Shown: positions 36,191 to 45,145 of the stretch, piece by piece
Numbering within the stretch: the first letter of the stretch is position 1
Layout of the letters: the number at the start of each line of letters is the position of its first letter
NCBI GenBank assembly: GCA_963702765.1
Contig: CAVPEB010000040.1
Location: 1 to 64,000 of the forward strand
Origin: DATMNR01 sp963702765
GTDB lineage: Bacteria; Chloroflexota; Ktedonobacteria; Ktedonobacterales; Ktedonobacteraceae
Reading direction: 5' to 3'
DNA: 64,000 nt
Notes under the pieces: generated by a model
What the model saw: the letters and a program-made list of their open reading frames with translations, nothing else
Databases searched by the model: none
Told to the model about the DNA's origin: nothing
Made by a program: the position numbers and the translations under genes

Positions 36191-36349
36191 CTACTTTCTT
36201 TTTCCATCACTTATAGATTGATGAGCTATTTTTTCTTCATCGGTGTAGTAACTATTGAACCCGCATTGGACAATCGGCTTGTCGTCAACAACCCCATAGC
36301 CTCGTCCCATCATGCTCAAATTCGTCCATCCCATCAGACCTTTAGTCAT
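36191..36349 (-). CDS. possible small protein upstream of the SH3 gene, 52 aa
   Basis: ATG 36349 opens a frame MTKGLMGWTNLSMMGRGYGV then VDDKPIVQCGFNSYYTDEEK and a basic tail, stop at 36191. Its end overlaps the possible ATG 36207 of the SH3 gene in another frame, as in translationally coupled pairs. It could equally be the tail of a lost longer gene, since the frame is open for some codons upstream. Unrecognised. Confidence 0.35.
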   Translation of the reverse strand: MTKGLMGWTNLSMMGRGYGVVDDKPIVQCGFNSYYTDEEKIAHQSISDGKRK

Positions 36350-36599
36350 TCTTCGCTGGCGCTCAAATAGTTCTCGCTACCCCTGTGTTAACTATTTAAC
36401 AACAAATCAGGGGCTCGTCACACAGACAAAAACGCAAGGGGACGATACACTCAATATATAGAGAGTCCTTTGTAACAGGCAAGGCGAGAATCTCAATATA
36501 TTTTAGATAGTAGAGCCATGAAGAAATTAATAAACAAAACACATAATCAACGCACCATACAAAGCTGCATAAACACGAACACAAAGGGGTAAAAACTCA

Positions 36600-37589
36600 A
36601 TGCAACTTCTAGGAATAGGACTTGGCGTGATCGTTGCGCTCCTGTTGGGATCCGCCGACATACTCGCTACACTCGCTACACGTCGTTTAAGAACCTTCAA
36701 GACCACATTTGTTTCTCAATTAATCGGTCTGCTTGCGCTGCTTGTCTTAGCAATCATCGTCTACTGGCGATGGCACCTTCCTCTCACATTCACATCTTTG
36801 GTGCCCAGCGCTCTTATTGGTATCTTTACAGGACTGTGTGCTGCTATAGGTTACCTGCTTTTCTATCGCGCGCTGGAAGTCGGTCCTGTTTCTATCGTCA
36901 GTCCTATAACCGCTACCAGTTCCACCTTCACACTCGTGCTCTCTGTTCTCATCCTGCAAGAACGATTGACGTTTGGGCATATGGGTTTTGTTATGCTCAT
37001 CATTCTTGGTCTCATTCTCGCTTCTACTCGCCTGGTTGAACTACGCACGCTATTGAAGCAGCCAGGATACTCATTATGGAGCCAGGGAGTGCGCTGGGCA
37101 ATCGTGGCCACACTGGCCTTCGGGGCTATGGACTTCGGAATCGGTGCTTCTGCATCCATAAGTGGCTGGTTTCTGCCAGTACTTTGGACGCGCGTTTTCA
37201 GCATCTTCTTCCTTTTCCTCGCTTCCCGGTGGAGACGCCAGCAGCGCATCTCTCGCGCTCGGGTGACAGCAAACCTGGTTTCGAGTGGGAGAACCTTAAG
37301 CTTATCGCTCCCAAGTCTGGAAGATATTTCTTACATACGCTCCCCCTTCTCAACACTTGGCCTGGGTATTCTCCTTGCACTCCTTGCAGGAACGGTAGAG
37401 AGCGTAGCCATCCTCACATTTAGCTTTGATACACGTATTGCCACAACAGGCATCACTTCAGCCATTGCTTCCAGTTATGCTCTTGTCACCTTGCTATTTG
37501 GCTTGATCGTATATCGGGAGCGTCTCGCTAAAAACCAATTGTTTGGTATTGCTGTCTTCATGATTGGTCTAATCCTGCTTGCCGTATAG
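36600..37589 (+). CDS. EamA/DMT-family transporter
   Basis: The 329-residue protein contains about ten hydrophobic helices in two similar halves, with the EamA-type sequences YRALEVGPVSIVSPITATSS and LSVLILQERLTFGHMGFVML in the first half and IASSYALVTLLFGLIVYRER in the second. Such proteins export or import small metabolites; the substrate is unknown. A basic cytoplasmic loop (RWRRQQRISRAR) separates the halves. The ATG follows AAAGGGG. Confidence 0.9.
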   Translation: MQLLGIGLGVIVALLLGSADILATLATRRLRTFKTTFVSQLIGLLALLVLAIIVYWRWHLPLTFTSLVPSALIGIFTGLCAAIGYLLFYRALEVGPVSIVSPITATSSTFTLVLSVLILQERLTFGHMGFVMLIILGLILASTRLVELRTLLKQPGYSLWSQGVRWAIVATLAFGAMDFGIGASASISGWFLPVLWTRVFSIFFLFLASRWRRQQRISRARVTANLVSSGRTLSLSLPSLEDISYIRSPFSTLGLGILLALLAGTVESVAILTFSFDTRIATTGITSAIASSYALVTLLFGLIVYRERLAKNQLFGIAVFMIGLILLAV

Positions 37590-37779
37590 GGCCAGTTGCC
37601 AAATTGTCTTCATTTTGGAAGATTACACATCCATATCTCTCTTCCAGGAAGCACAATATGTCAAAAAAGACAGGGATAATCATTCTAAACACTAGCTGCG
37701 CCCAAAAATACTGCTCATTTTGAGCGGTATATGAGCGGTATTTTCGATAAATAAGAAGGCTATTCAATAATAATCGTAC

Positions 37780-39111
37780 TTACCTGATCAAATGCAACTC
37801 ATACGCAGCTCGTTCGAGGCCTTCGCGGAATTGAGGTGCGGCAATTTCGATAAGACTATAGGTGCGTTCGGCCAGGGTTCTTCCATGTAGAGCAGCCACC
37901 CCATACTCCGTCACAACATAATGAACATGCGCGCGCGAGGTTGTTACTGCTGCGCCAATTGCCAGAATCGGAACAATACGCGAAATCTCGCCATTAATCG
38001 GCTCGAGCAGGCCATTAGAAGTATCTGTCTTGCCATCGCCAGGCACTTTCGTTGTTGCGGGCAAAGCGATAATCGGGCGTCCGCGTTTAGATTGAGCCGC
38101 TCCGCGCATGAAATCCATCTGTCCGCCCACTCCACTATACAGGTGCGTTCCAATCAATTCAGCGCAGACCTGTCCCGTTAAATCCACCTGAATAGCGCTA
38201 TTTATGGCAACCATATGATCAAGTTGGCGAATGACCAACGTGTTATTAGTATAGTCCATTGGACGCATCTCAACTGCTGGATTATCATCAATGAAGTCCA
38301 GCAGTCGACGAGAACCAACCACAAAACTGGCAACGATTTTCTCACGATCGATTGCCTTACGCGCTCCGGTAATCACACCTTTCTCGATCAGTTCAAGTAT
38401 GCCATCTGAGAACATCTCTGAATGTATTCCTAAGTCTCGTCGATCCACTAGAGCGCGGAGTACAGCATCAGGAATAGCGCCGATACCGAGTTGGAGTGTC
38501 GCTCCATCATCGATGAGTCCGGCAACATGGCGGCCAATTTGCAGTTGCGTCTCGCTTGGTTTGCGGCCTTCTACTTCATAAATCGGTCCATCCCAGTTTA
38601 CAGCGCACTCGATTTTCGAGATATGCAGGAAGCTATCACCATGCGTTCTAGGCATCTGTGGATTGATGAGAGCAACAATATGCTCAGCATTATCCACTGC
38701 GGCTCGAGTCACATCTACAGAAGAGCCGAGCGAACAATAGCCATGCTCATCAGGAGGCGACACCTGAATGAATGCTACGTCTATAGGCAGGGCTCCATCA
38801 CTCGCGAAGAGCATAGGAACATCTGAGAGAAACACTGGTACGTAACTTGCACGCCCAGCATTGACAGCTTCACGGATGTTTTCACCAACGAACAGTGCCC
38901 GTAATGAGAAGTGGCCTCGCCAGCGTTCGTCCGTATAGGACGTCGAACCATAGGTATGCAAGTGGGTAAGTTCTACATTATGTAGTTCATCTCCGCGTTC
39001 CACCAGCGCCTCAAGTAGCGGGGTCGGAGTTGCGCAGGCGCCTTGCACAAAGACACGATTGCCAGATTCCACAATCTGAACAGCAGTTTCTTTATCACAC
39101 CAGATTGTCAT
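37780..39111 (-). CDS. acetyl-CoA hydrolase/transferase family CoA-transferase (4-hydroxybutyrate CoA-transferase-like)
   Basis: The 443-residue enzyme shows QVSPPDEHGYCSLGSSVDVT, GATLQLGIGAIPDAVLRAL and GIHSEMFSDGILEL, the last holding the catalytic Glu that forms a glutamyl-CoA thioester. GGQMDFMRGAAQSKRGRPII and YVVTEYGVAALHGRTLAER close the family pattern. It would transfer CoA between acetyl-CoA and a short organic acid. It is the last gene of the minus-strand aco operon, 35 bases after the LLM gene, so it may activate the acid made by that pathway. Confidence 0.93.
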   Translation of the reverse strand: MTIWCDKETAVQIVESGNRVFVQGACATPTPLLEALVERGDELHNVELTHLHTYGSTSYTDERWRGHFSLRALFVGENIREAVNAGRASYVPVFLSDVPMLFASDGALPIDVAFIQVSPPDEHGYCSLGSSVDVTRAAVDNAEHIVALINPQMPRTHGDSFLHISKIECAVNWDGPIYEVEGRKPSETQLQIGRHVAGLIDDGATLQLGIGAIPDAVLRALVDRRDLGIHSEMFSDGILELIEKGVITGARKAIDREKIVASFVVGSRRLLDFIDDNPAVEMRPMDYTNNTLVIRQLDHMVAINSAIQVDLTGQVCAELIGTHLYSGVGGQMDFMRGAAQSKRGRPIIALPATTKVPGDGKTDTSNGLLEPINGEISRIVPILAIGAAVTTSRAHVHYVVTEYGVAALHGRTLAERTYSLIEIAAPQFREGLERAAYELHLIR

Positions 39112-39146
39112 ACAATACTCATCTTTCAGGACGCAACATAATCTAT

Positions 39147-40187
39147 CTATGCTTTCAATGCCTGCATCAGTGCAGCCAGCTTCTCTCCGGCCTCATCAGG
39201 TGTACCATTAGGTATGCCCAGCAAAGGCTCATCCACGCCTGCGGCAACCCACTGATCCAGTTTCTCCACAATCTGTTTTGGTGTTCCAACGATAGATGTA
39301 GCATCGAGAAGCTCTGGCGTAACAGCCCCTACACCACCTTTCATCCCCTGTTTCCATCCCTCCTGAACCGCTTCAACCTCTGCACCATATCCATTGCGTG
39401 TCAGCATCTGCGCATAATAGACACCCATTTTGCCAATGTAGTAAGCAAGAGGAGCGGCCGCGGCAAAACGCGCTGACTGTATTTCTTCCTCGCTTGCATT
39501 ATCGCTGAGAATGACACTTGTGATATAAGGGGCAATCATCGCGCTATGCGGGGGACGACCAGCTTTTCGCGCTCCTTCGTCAAGCTCTTCTCGCAGTTCT
39601 CCCCACTTATTGCCAGGCCAGTACACGGGCAATATACCATCAGAAATTTCGCCCGATTGCACTACGTTTTTTGGCCCCATTGCAGCGATATAAATAGGTA
39701 TTTCAGTTCGTGGAGGTGTAAAACGTAGCTTGAAACCCCGCTCCAGATGGAATATCTCGCCATTGTAGACCAGCTTTTCGCCGCGCAGGATCATTCTGAT
39801 TATCTCAACATATTCGCGAGTCCGCTGTACTGGCTTCTGGAAAGGCACACCATGCCAGTGTTCGATCACATTGGCTCCCGATGGACCTAGACCAAGGAGG
39901 ATGCGGCCACCAGAACGCTCATCCAACGTAGCAACCGTACTGGCAATCAATGCGGGAGTGCGGGAATAAATATTGGCTATGCCAGCCCCAATCTTGATGC
40001 GTTTGGTTTCGCGTGCTAGATCGGCCATGGAAGTAAAGAGTTCGTAACCCCAGGATTCGCCGAGCCAGATCGAATCATAACCCAGTTCATCCGCTATCTT
40101 GACCTTTTCTACCACCTGGTCCCAGGCAGCAGGGAAATTCGGAGAATCAGCAATAAGTCCGATGCGGTTGCTATATGCTCGTGTCAT
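39147..40187 (-). CDS. LLM-class (luciferase-like) F420/FMN-dependent oxidoreductase
   Basis: The 346-residue TIM-barrel protein begins TRAYSNRIGLIADSPNFPAA and includes ELGYDSIWLGESWGYELFTS, IKIGAGIANIYSRTPALIAS and GGRILLGLGPSGANVIEHWH, typical of F420-dependent members of the family. It ends with IVGTPKQIVEKLDQWVAAGV, the usual SIVGTPEQV motif. Reaction unknown: dehydrogenase or monooxygenase. It lies between the E2-like gene and the CoA-transferase in one operon. Confidence 0.92.
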   Translation of the reverse strand: MTRAYSNRIGLIADSPNFPAAWDQVVEKVKIADELGYDSIWLGESWGYELFTSMADLARETKRIKIGAGIANIYSRTPALIASTVATLDERSGGRILLGLGPSGANVIEHWHGVPFQKPVQRTREYVEIIRMILRGEKLVYNGEIFHLERGFKLRFTPPRTEIPIYIAAMGPKNVVQSGEISDGILPVYWPGNKWGELREELDEGARKAGRPPHSAMIAPYITSVILSDNASEEEIQSARFAAAAPLAYYIGKMGVYYAQMLTRNGYGAEVEAVQEGWKQGMKGGVGAVTPELLDATSIVGTPKQIVEKLDQWVAAGVDEPLLGIPNGTPDEAGEKLAALMQALKA

Positions 40188-40269
40188 GCCTCAATCCATC
40201 TTTCTGTTCTATATAATGTTATATCATAATGTTATATCGCTGGTTCATTATATACCACAGAAAGTTGTT

Positions 40270-41616
40270 TTAACTCAAGAATGTGGTCGCCAACTGGTTA
40301 AACGCATCGGCACGCTCGATATGCGGGCAATGCCCACAAGCCTCGAATACCTCTACTCTGCTTCCTTCAGCATGACTCGCTTGCTGCGCATGAGCAACAG
40401 GTATTACACTATCTTCACTACCCCATACCAGTAGAGCCTTACCATCAAGAGTAGCCAGGGTCTCGCGCAGGTCTATATGCTGGTGATTACCACCAAAGGC
40501 AGCGTCCGTGGTTGCCAGCAATGCTTCTCGCGCGCCGGGTTGCAAGCGCTGCTGGTAGAGTTGCTCAACCAGTGCCTGCTGCACCAGCCCCTGATGGGCA
40601 AAGAAGTGGGTGAGTTCAGTGCGTATGCTCTCAACGGTAGGTTCAGTTCGAATCAGATCGAGTACTTCACCGTTAATCTCTAATCCTAATCCAGCGCTAT
40701 CCACCACTACCAACCGCTCAACGCGCTCTGAATAGAGAGATGCGAAAGCAAGAGCTATCGCGCCACCCAGTGAATGACCTATTATACTTACATGTTGCCA
40801 GTCTCCATCCAGAGCATCCAGAAAACGCGCCAGGAAATCGACCATTGAAGGAATGCTATAATCTATGTCTGGTTTATCGCTGCTTCCAGCGCCAACGAGA
40901 TCAAGTGCACAAATACGGAATTGCTCGGCAAAGGCAGGCAGGTTCAAGGACCACGTCTCGTATGAACCACCAAGACCATGCACAAAGACTACTCGTGGAG
41001 CGCCTGCAGGGCCAGCAACCAAATAATGTGTAGCCACTCCTCCCACATCTACCACCTTCTCCTCGGCTTCTTCAGAAGCATCAGCCTTTGCTTCTTCGGC
41101 AGCACGTTGCACATCTTCGCGACCAATCATTCCGCCAGGGCCAGTACCTGCCAGATTTGTTAGATCAACACCAAGCTCCTGAGCAAGCCGTCGTGCCGCC
41201 GGTGAAGCATTCACTCGTCCACCAGCGCTTGTAGGTGCCCGCACCACTCTGGAAGTAGCATTTGTTGTTGCAGCTTTAGGAGCAGCAGTCTGCCGTGTAA
41301 GCTTTTCTGTCCGCTGGCGTTTGATCTCGACATCTTCACGCAGCAAGTCTTTTACCTGTTCATCCGATAATTCTTCTCCTGGCAGGGTAATTACAGCTAT
41401 GGCTGCGCCAACAGGAGCACTATCCCCCTCTTGTATTTCAATAGTTCTCATGATGCCAGTAACAGGCGCTTCAACTTCATTGGTGGCCTTTTCGCTCTCA
41501 ATCTCCACAATTGGTTCGCCCTCATGGACAGGCTCTCCAGCTTTTTTGAGCCACTCCACGATTAATCCCGTCTTCATCGACAAACCCCATTTGGGCATAT
41601 TCAAAATAGTTGCCAC
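40270..41616 (-). CDS. acoC: AcoC-like E2: lipoyl domain, E3-binding domain and alpha/beta hydrolase
   Basis: I place the start at GTG 41616, seven bases after GAGAGGAG, giving 448 residues that begin MATILNMPKWGLSMKTG; a GTG nine codons earlier lacks a site. The lipoyl Lys is in IVEIESEKATNEVEAP (about residue 42). An E3-binding segment follows (NASPAARRLAQELGVDLTNL, GPGGMIGREDVQRA). Instead of the usual E2 acyltransferase core there is an alpha/beta hydrolase: VVFVHGLGGSYETW, GHSLGGAIALAFA (Ser), WGSEDSVIP (Asp), ACGHCPHIE (His). The AcoC of acetoin systems has this same replacement, which is the basis for the name. It would cleave or accept the acyl group from the lipoyl arm. Confidence 0.9.
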   Translation of the reverse strand: MATILNMPKWGLSMKTGLIVEWLKKAGEPVHEGEPIVEIESEKATNEVEAPVTGIMRTIEIQEGDSAPVGAAIAVITLPGEELSDEQVKDLLREDVEIKRQRTEKLTRQTAAPKAATTNATSRVVRAPTSAGGRVNASPAARRLAQELGVDLTNLAGTGPGGMIGREDVQRAAEEAKADASEEAEEKVVDVGGVATHYLVAGPAGAPRVVFVHGLGGSYETWSLNLPAFAEQFRICALDLVGAGSSDKPDIDYSIPSMVDFLARFLDALDGDWQHVSIIGHSLGGAIALAFASLYSERVERLVVVDSAGLGLEINGEVLDLIRTEPTVESIRTELTHFFAHQGLVQQALVEQLYQQRLQPGAREALLATTDAAFGGNHQHIDLRETLATLDGKALLVWGSEDSVIPVAHAQQASHAEGSRVEVFEACGHCPHIERADAFNQLATTFLS

Positions 41617-41641
41617 GATGCTACTCCTCTCTACTACTAGC

Positions 41642-41696
41642 ACAAAAATTCTTTCTTTTGGCCTGCCATAGGCGGGTCAAAAGAAAGAATTTTTGT
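41642..41696 (-). repeat. 19-bp inverted repeat between acoB and acoC
   Basis: ACAAAAATTCTTTCTTTTG (41642-41660) pairs perfectly with 41678-41696; the loop can extend the stem (GCCTGCC with GGCGGGT). It overlaps the ribosome-site region before acoC and could be an intercistronic processing or attenuation site. Confidence 0.75.
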
Positions 41697-41700
41697 AAGA

Positions 41701-42723
41701 TTATCCCATCAGTTCCAGAACGGTAGCCACAATACGTTCAGGACTGGGAATATAGAACTGCTCAAGCGGCGGACTGAAAGGCACTGGAGTGTGCGGAGCC
41801 GTCACAAGTTTAATAGGTGCATCCAACTCGGTGAAAGCTTTATCGGCAACAAGTGCGGCGATATCGGTAGCGGCGCTGCAACGTGGGTTATCTTCGTCGA
41901 CCACAATCAGACGATGCGTCTTCGCCACAGAATTCAATATGGTCCCTTCATCCAGAGGCGACAATGTCCGAGGGTCGACTATCTCTGCTGAGATGCCTTG
42001 CTCTTGAAGTGTTTGAGCTGCTTCCATGGCCTGGTGTACCATGCGAGAAATGGCCACAATTGTGACATCTGTACCTTCACGTTTGATATCAGCTACGCCC
42101 AAAGGAATGACATATTCACCATCTGGCACTTCACCAGATAAACCATACAGCATCTTGTTCTCAAAGACTACTACAAGATCATCATCGCGAATAGCAGCCT
42201 CCAACAAACCTTTTGCATCGGCCGGAGTACTCGGCACTACCGTTTTGATGCCAGGCATATGCGTAAAGACTGAGTAGTGACAACCGGAATGTTGACCAGC
42301 CGCACCCATACCAGCGCCAATCATAGTGCGAATAACCAGCGGGCAGCTTGCCTTGCCACCAAACATATAGCGCAATTTGGCACCCTGGTTATAAATCTGA
42401 TCCCAGCAAACGCCGAAGAAATCAACGAACATCAATTCGGCAATTGGGCGCATTCCCGTTGCAGCGGCACCAACCGCCGCACCAATAAATCCTGCTTCAG
42501 TAATAGGCGTATCCAGGACACGGTCACGTCCAAACTCCTGAACCAGACCTTTCGTGACCCCTAATACTCCACCCCATGCCTCGTCATCCTGGAGATGATC
42601 GACAGTTGCTCCGCCTGCGACATCCTCGCCCATCAAAATAACGCGCGGATTACGGCGCATCTCCATGCGTATTGCTTCGTTGATTGCCTGAGCATAGGTC
42701 ATTTGACGAATTGCGACAGCCAT
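41701..42723 (-). CDS. acoB: alpha-keto acid (acetoin) dehydrogenase E1 beta subunit
   Basis: The 340-residue protein matches E1 beta subunits: QAINEAIRMEMRRNPRVILM, GEDVAGGATV, PITEAGFIGAAVGAAATGMR, IAELMFVDFFGVCWDQIYNQ, and the C-terminal transketolase-like EIVDPRTLSPLDEGTI. With E1 alpha it forms the thiamine diphosphate enzyme that decarboxylates or cleaves the substrate and loads lipoate on E2. The ATG follows AGGAGGAG. The E1 alpha gene ends 11 bases upstream. Confidence 0.95.
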   Translation of the reverse strand: MAVAIRQMTYAQAINEAIRMEMRRNPRVILMGEDVAGGATVDHLQDDEAWGGVLGVTKGLVQEFGRDRVLDTPITEAGFIGAAVGAAATGMRPIAELMFVDFFGVCWDQIYNQGAKLRYMFGGKASCPLVIRTMIGAGMGAAGQHSGCHYSVFTHMPGIKTVVPSTPADAKGLLEAAIRDDDLVVVFENKMLYGLSGEVPDGEYVIPLGVADIKREGTDVTIVAISRMVHQAMEAAQTLQEQGISAEIVDPRTLSPLDEGTILNSVAKTHRLIVVDEDNPRCSAATDIAALVADKAFTELDAPIKLVTAPHTPVPFSPPLEQFYIPSPERIVATVLELMG

Positions 42724-42734
42724 TGTCTCCTCCT

Positions 42735-43733
42735 TTAGGGGTACTTCACATATACATCGGTCAACGCGTCTTCTGGAATGGGGTAAGGCGCAGCTTCCCC
42801 AAATTCCCAGGCAAGTTCAATAGAATCATGAATCTTCTTATCGATAGCATCCAGTTCTGCGTCTTCGGCAATGCCACGATCAACAAGTGTGCGACGCATC
42901 GCAGTAATCGGATCTCGAGCGTGATAAGACTCTTCCTCTTCTTTCGTACGATACAATACAGCATCTCCCTCGAAGTGCCCGAAGTAACGATACGTTTTAC
43001 ACTCGATCAGGCTGGGTCCTTCGCCGCGCCTTGCGCGCGCAATAGCCTCACCAGCGGCCTCATACACCGCAAAAACATCCAATCCATCGACAGTGACACC
43101 CGGCATGTTGTAACCTGCAGCCCTATCGGCAATATCACGACAGCTCATATGATAGGTGACTGGCGTTGATTCAGCATAACCATTGTTTTCGGCAACAAAA
43201 ACGACTGGAAGCTTCCAGATTCCGGCAAGATTAAGCCCTTCATGAAATGTTCCCTGATTGCCAGCGCCATCACCAAAGAAACAGACAGCAACCTGACCCT
43301 TGCCATTGAACTTGGCTGTAAGGCCCGCTCCAGCCGCCAGGGGGAAACCACCACCTACAATACCATTGGCGCCAAGCATGCCTTTGTTCACATCCGCAAT
43401 ATGCATTGAACCGCCTTTGCCACGGCAGGCCCCTGCTTCACGACCTAGCAATTCAGCTACCATTTCGCGTATGCTCACGCCTTTGGCGATACAATGACCA
43501 TGGCCACGGTGATGGCTGGTAATATAGTCATCATCCGTCAAGTGCGAGCAAACACCAACAGCAACCGCTTCTTCACCTGCGTACAGGTGTACAAATCCAG
43601 GAACTTTACCCGAAGCAAACTCCTTGCCAGCACGTTCCTCGAACACTCGGATTGTCTCCATTTGCTCATACATTCGAAGCAGCAGAGACTTATCCAGCGT
43701 TTGCGCACTAGCACTACCCTGTTTAGTTACCAT
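42735..43733 (-). CDS. acoA: alpha-keto acid (acetoin) dehydrogenase E1 alpha subunit
   Basis: From ATG 43733 (AGGAGG, nine-base spacing) the product has 332 residues. The thiamine diphosphate motif is GDGAGNQGTFHEGLNLAGIW followed by VAENNGYAES; HHRGHGHCIAKG and GREAGACRGKGGSMHIAD are typical of AcoA and related E1 alpha chains. It partners AcoB. Whether the substrate is acetoin or another alpha-keto compound cannot be told from sequence alone; an adjacent AcoX-like gene favours acetoin or a similar diketone pathway. Confidence 0.94.
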   Translation of the reverse strand: MVTKQGSASAQTLDKSLLLRMYEQMETIRVFEERAGKEFASGKVPGFVHLYAGEEAVAVGVCSHLTDDDYITSHHRGHGHCIAKGVSIREMVAELLGREAGACRGKGGSMHIADVNKGMLGANGIVGGGFPLAAGAGLTAKFNGKGQVAVCFFGDGAGNQGTFHEGLNLAGIWKLPVVFVAENNGYAESTPVTYHMSCRDIADRAAGYNMPGVTVDGLDVFAVYEAAGEAIARARRGEGPSLIECKTYRYFGHFEGDAVLYRTKEEEESYHARDPITAMRRTLVDRGIAEDAELDAIDKKIHDSIELAWEFGEAAPYPIPEDALTDVYVKYP

Positions 43734-43802
43734 AGCTGAAAACCTCCTGACCGTTGTGTGAGATACCTGCAAGAACGAGGTATCCAAATATTCGTCGACC
43801 TG

Positions 43803-44811
43803 CTAACGATGCAGGTAACCACCTGATGCTGCTCCCTCATGAGCAGCAGAAACATTCACTACAAATGGGCCATCAGCACATAGTTGAACTTCTACTACTG
43901 ACTTTGGAGAAAGCTCTATTTCGCGTTCACCATCAAGCGCAACAGTTCCTGTTCCTGGCAGGAAACGCACCACATCATTCATTACCAATCGCTGGTATTC
44001 AGAGACAGGCACCCACTCAATAAGTCCAGGTGCCAGAGCAACTAGAACCTCAGATCCGCCAGGTCCCAATCGGATATGCATTCCTGCTTGTTCCACACCG
44101 TGCAATGCTCCATCAAACAAAGCACCACCAAGCGCCGACATGCCAATCGTAGCAGGCGCAACCCTCGAAAGCACGACTTCACTTACGGTTGTAAGATCCC
44201 AGATGGCTCGCGATCCCACAAACGGCATCGATGACAGCACCACATCCACAAGCGCACTTTCTACCTCTTCACCATTGATCAACACAGCCAATCTTGGTAC
44301 GCGCTGTATCGCATTCTGACCAGCGTGTCCCTGTGCGACTAGCCCAGCAGCCATGCCAGCAATCGTTCCTTCCAGGAAAGTGGGGAAAACATTATTTGTG
44401 CCTGTTGATATCGGCACGAGAGGAACAGTGCCACATCCTCTGGCAACAGCGCGATTTGTGCCGTCTCCTCCCAGCGTGATAATGCAACCAGCCCCCATGG
44501 AAGCGAGCATCTGAGCAGCACGTGTGGAATCAGCGCTGGTCGCCAGCACTGGCATTAAAAGTGGAAAAGCATTGAAGTGTAGAACCTTGTTGGCGTCCGG
44601 TTAGCCCATCGATAGCACGAGGCAATATGCCGAACTCGCGCTCAGGCATATAAGCCACTTGCGTAATGCCCACGGCTTCGAGACCCAGGAGAACTCGGCG
44701 CACAATCGCCATTTTCTCATTGTTATCAAAAACCGTGCCATACGCAACAAGCCGCCGTATATCGCGACCAGAAGCAGGATTGGCAATGATACCTACAAGC
44801 GGTTGAGACAT
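43803..44811 (-). pseudogene. acoX: AcoX-like ATP-NAD kinase-fold protein, split by a frameshift
   Basis: Two frames encode one protein of about 335 residues. The first (ATG 44811) begins SQPLVGIIANPASGRDIRRL and runs to FGILPRAIDGLTGRQQ; the second contains LMPVLATSADSTRAAQMLAS, GCIITLGGDGTNRAVARGCG and VPISTGTNNVFPTFLEGTIA. GGDGT and TGTNN are the nucleotide-binding motifs of the NAD-kinase fold. The break is one base near 44580-44600. AcoX is regularly found with acetoin dehydrogenase genes, but its role is undefined. It is the first gene of the operon, so the lesion, if real, may lower expression of those downstream. Confidence 0.85.
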
Positions 44812-45089
44812 GCTATGCTCTTCTTTTCAGAAAGAAAAACGCACTACGTAATGGCTTTTAGTACGAGCATATAATACCAGAACATGATTACGGACAAATG
44901 AAGAATACTTATCTGAAAAGAAGTTTGGTAATTACCATAAAGTGTGACAATGAATCCTATACCATAAAATAGCTGGGTTGTACAGGGCTACTTTTCCAAA
45001 TATAAAAAAATGGAGCAGGGCAAACGTTGCGATTGTTCGCTATGGTTGAGGTATCTCAATGTGACCAAATTTTATAGGCAAAATATTTC

Positions 45090-45118
45090 TTGACTCTGCA
45101 TCAATCGCAATGTATGCT
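45090..45118 (+). promoter_or_regulatory. sigma70-type promoter of the phosphotransferase gene
   Basis: TTGACT (45090-45095) and TATGCT (45113-45118) are 17 bases apart, 27 bases before the ATG at 45146. The 334-bp region 44812-45145 is the divergent control region between this gene and the aco operon; nothing else stands out in it. Confidence 0.7.
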
Positions 45119-45145
45119 CAGTTAAAAGCAAGGAGCATATGAGAG

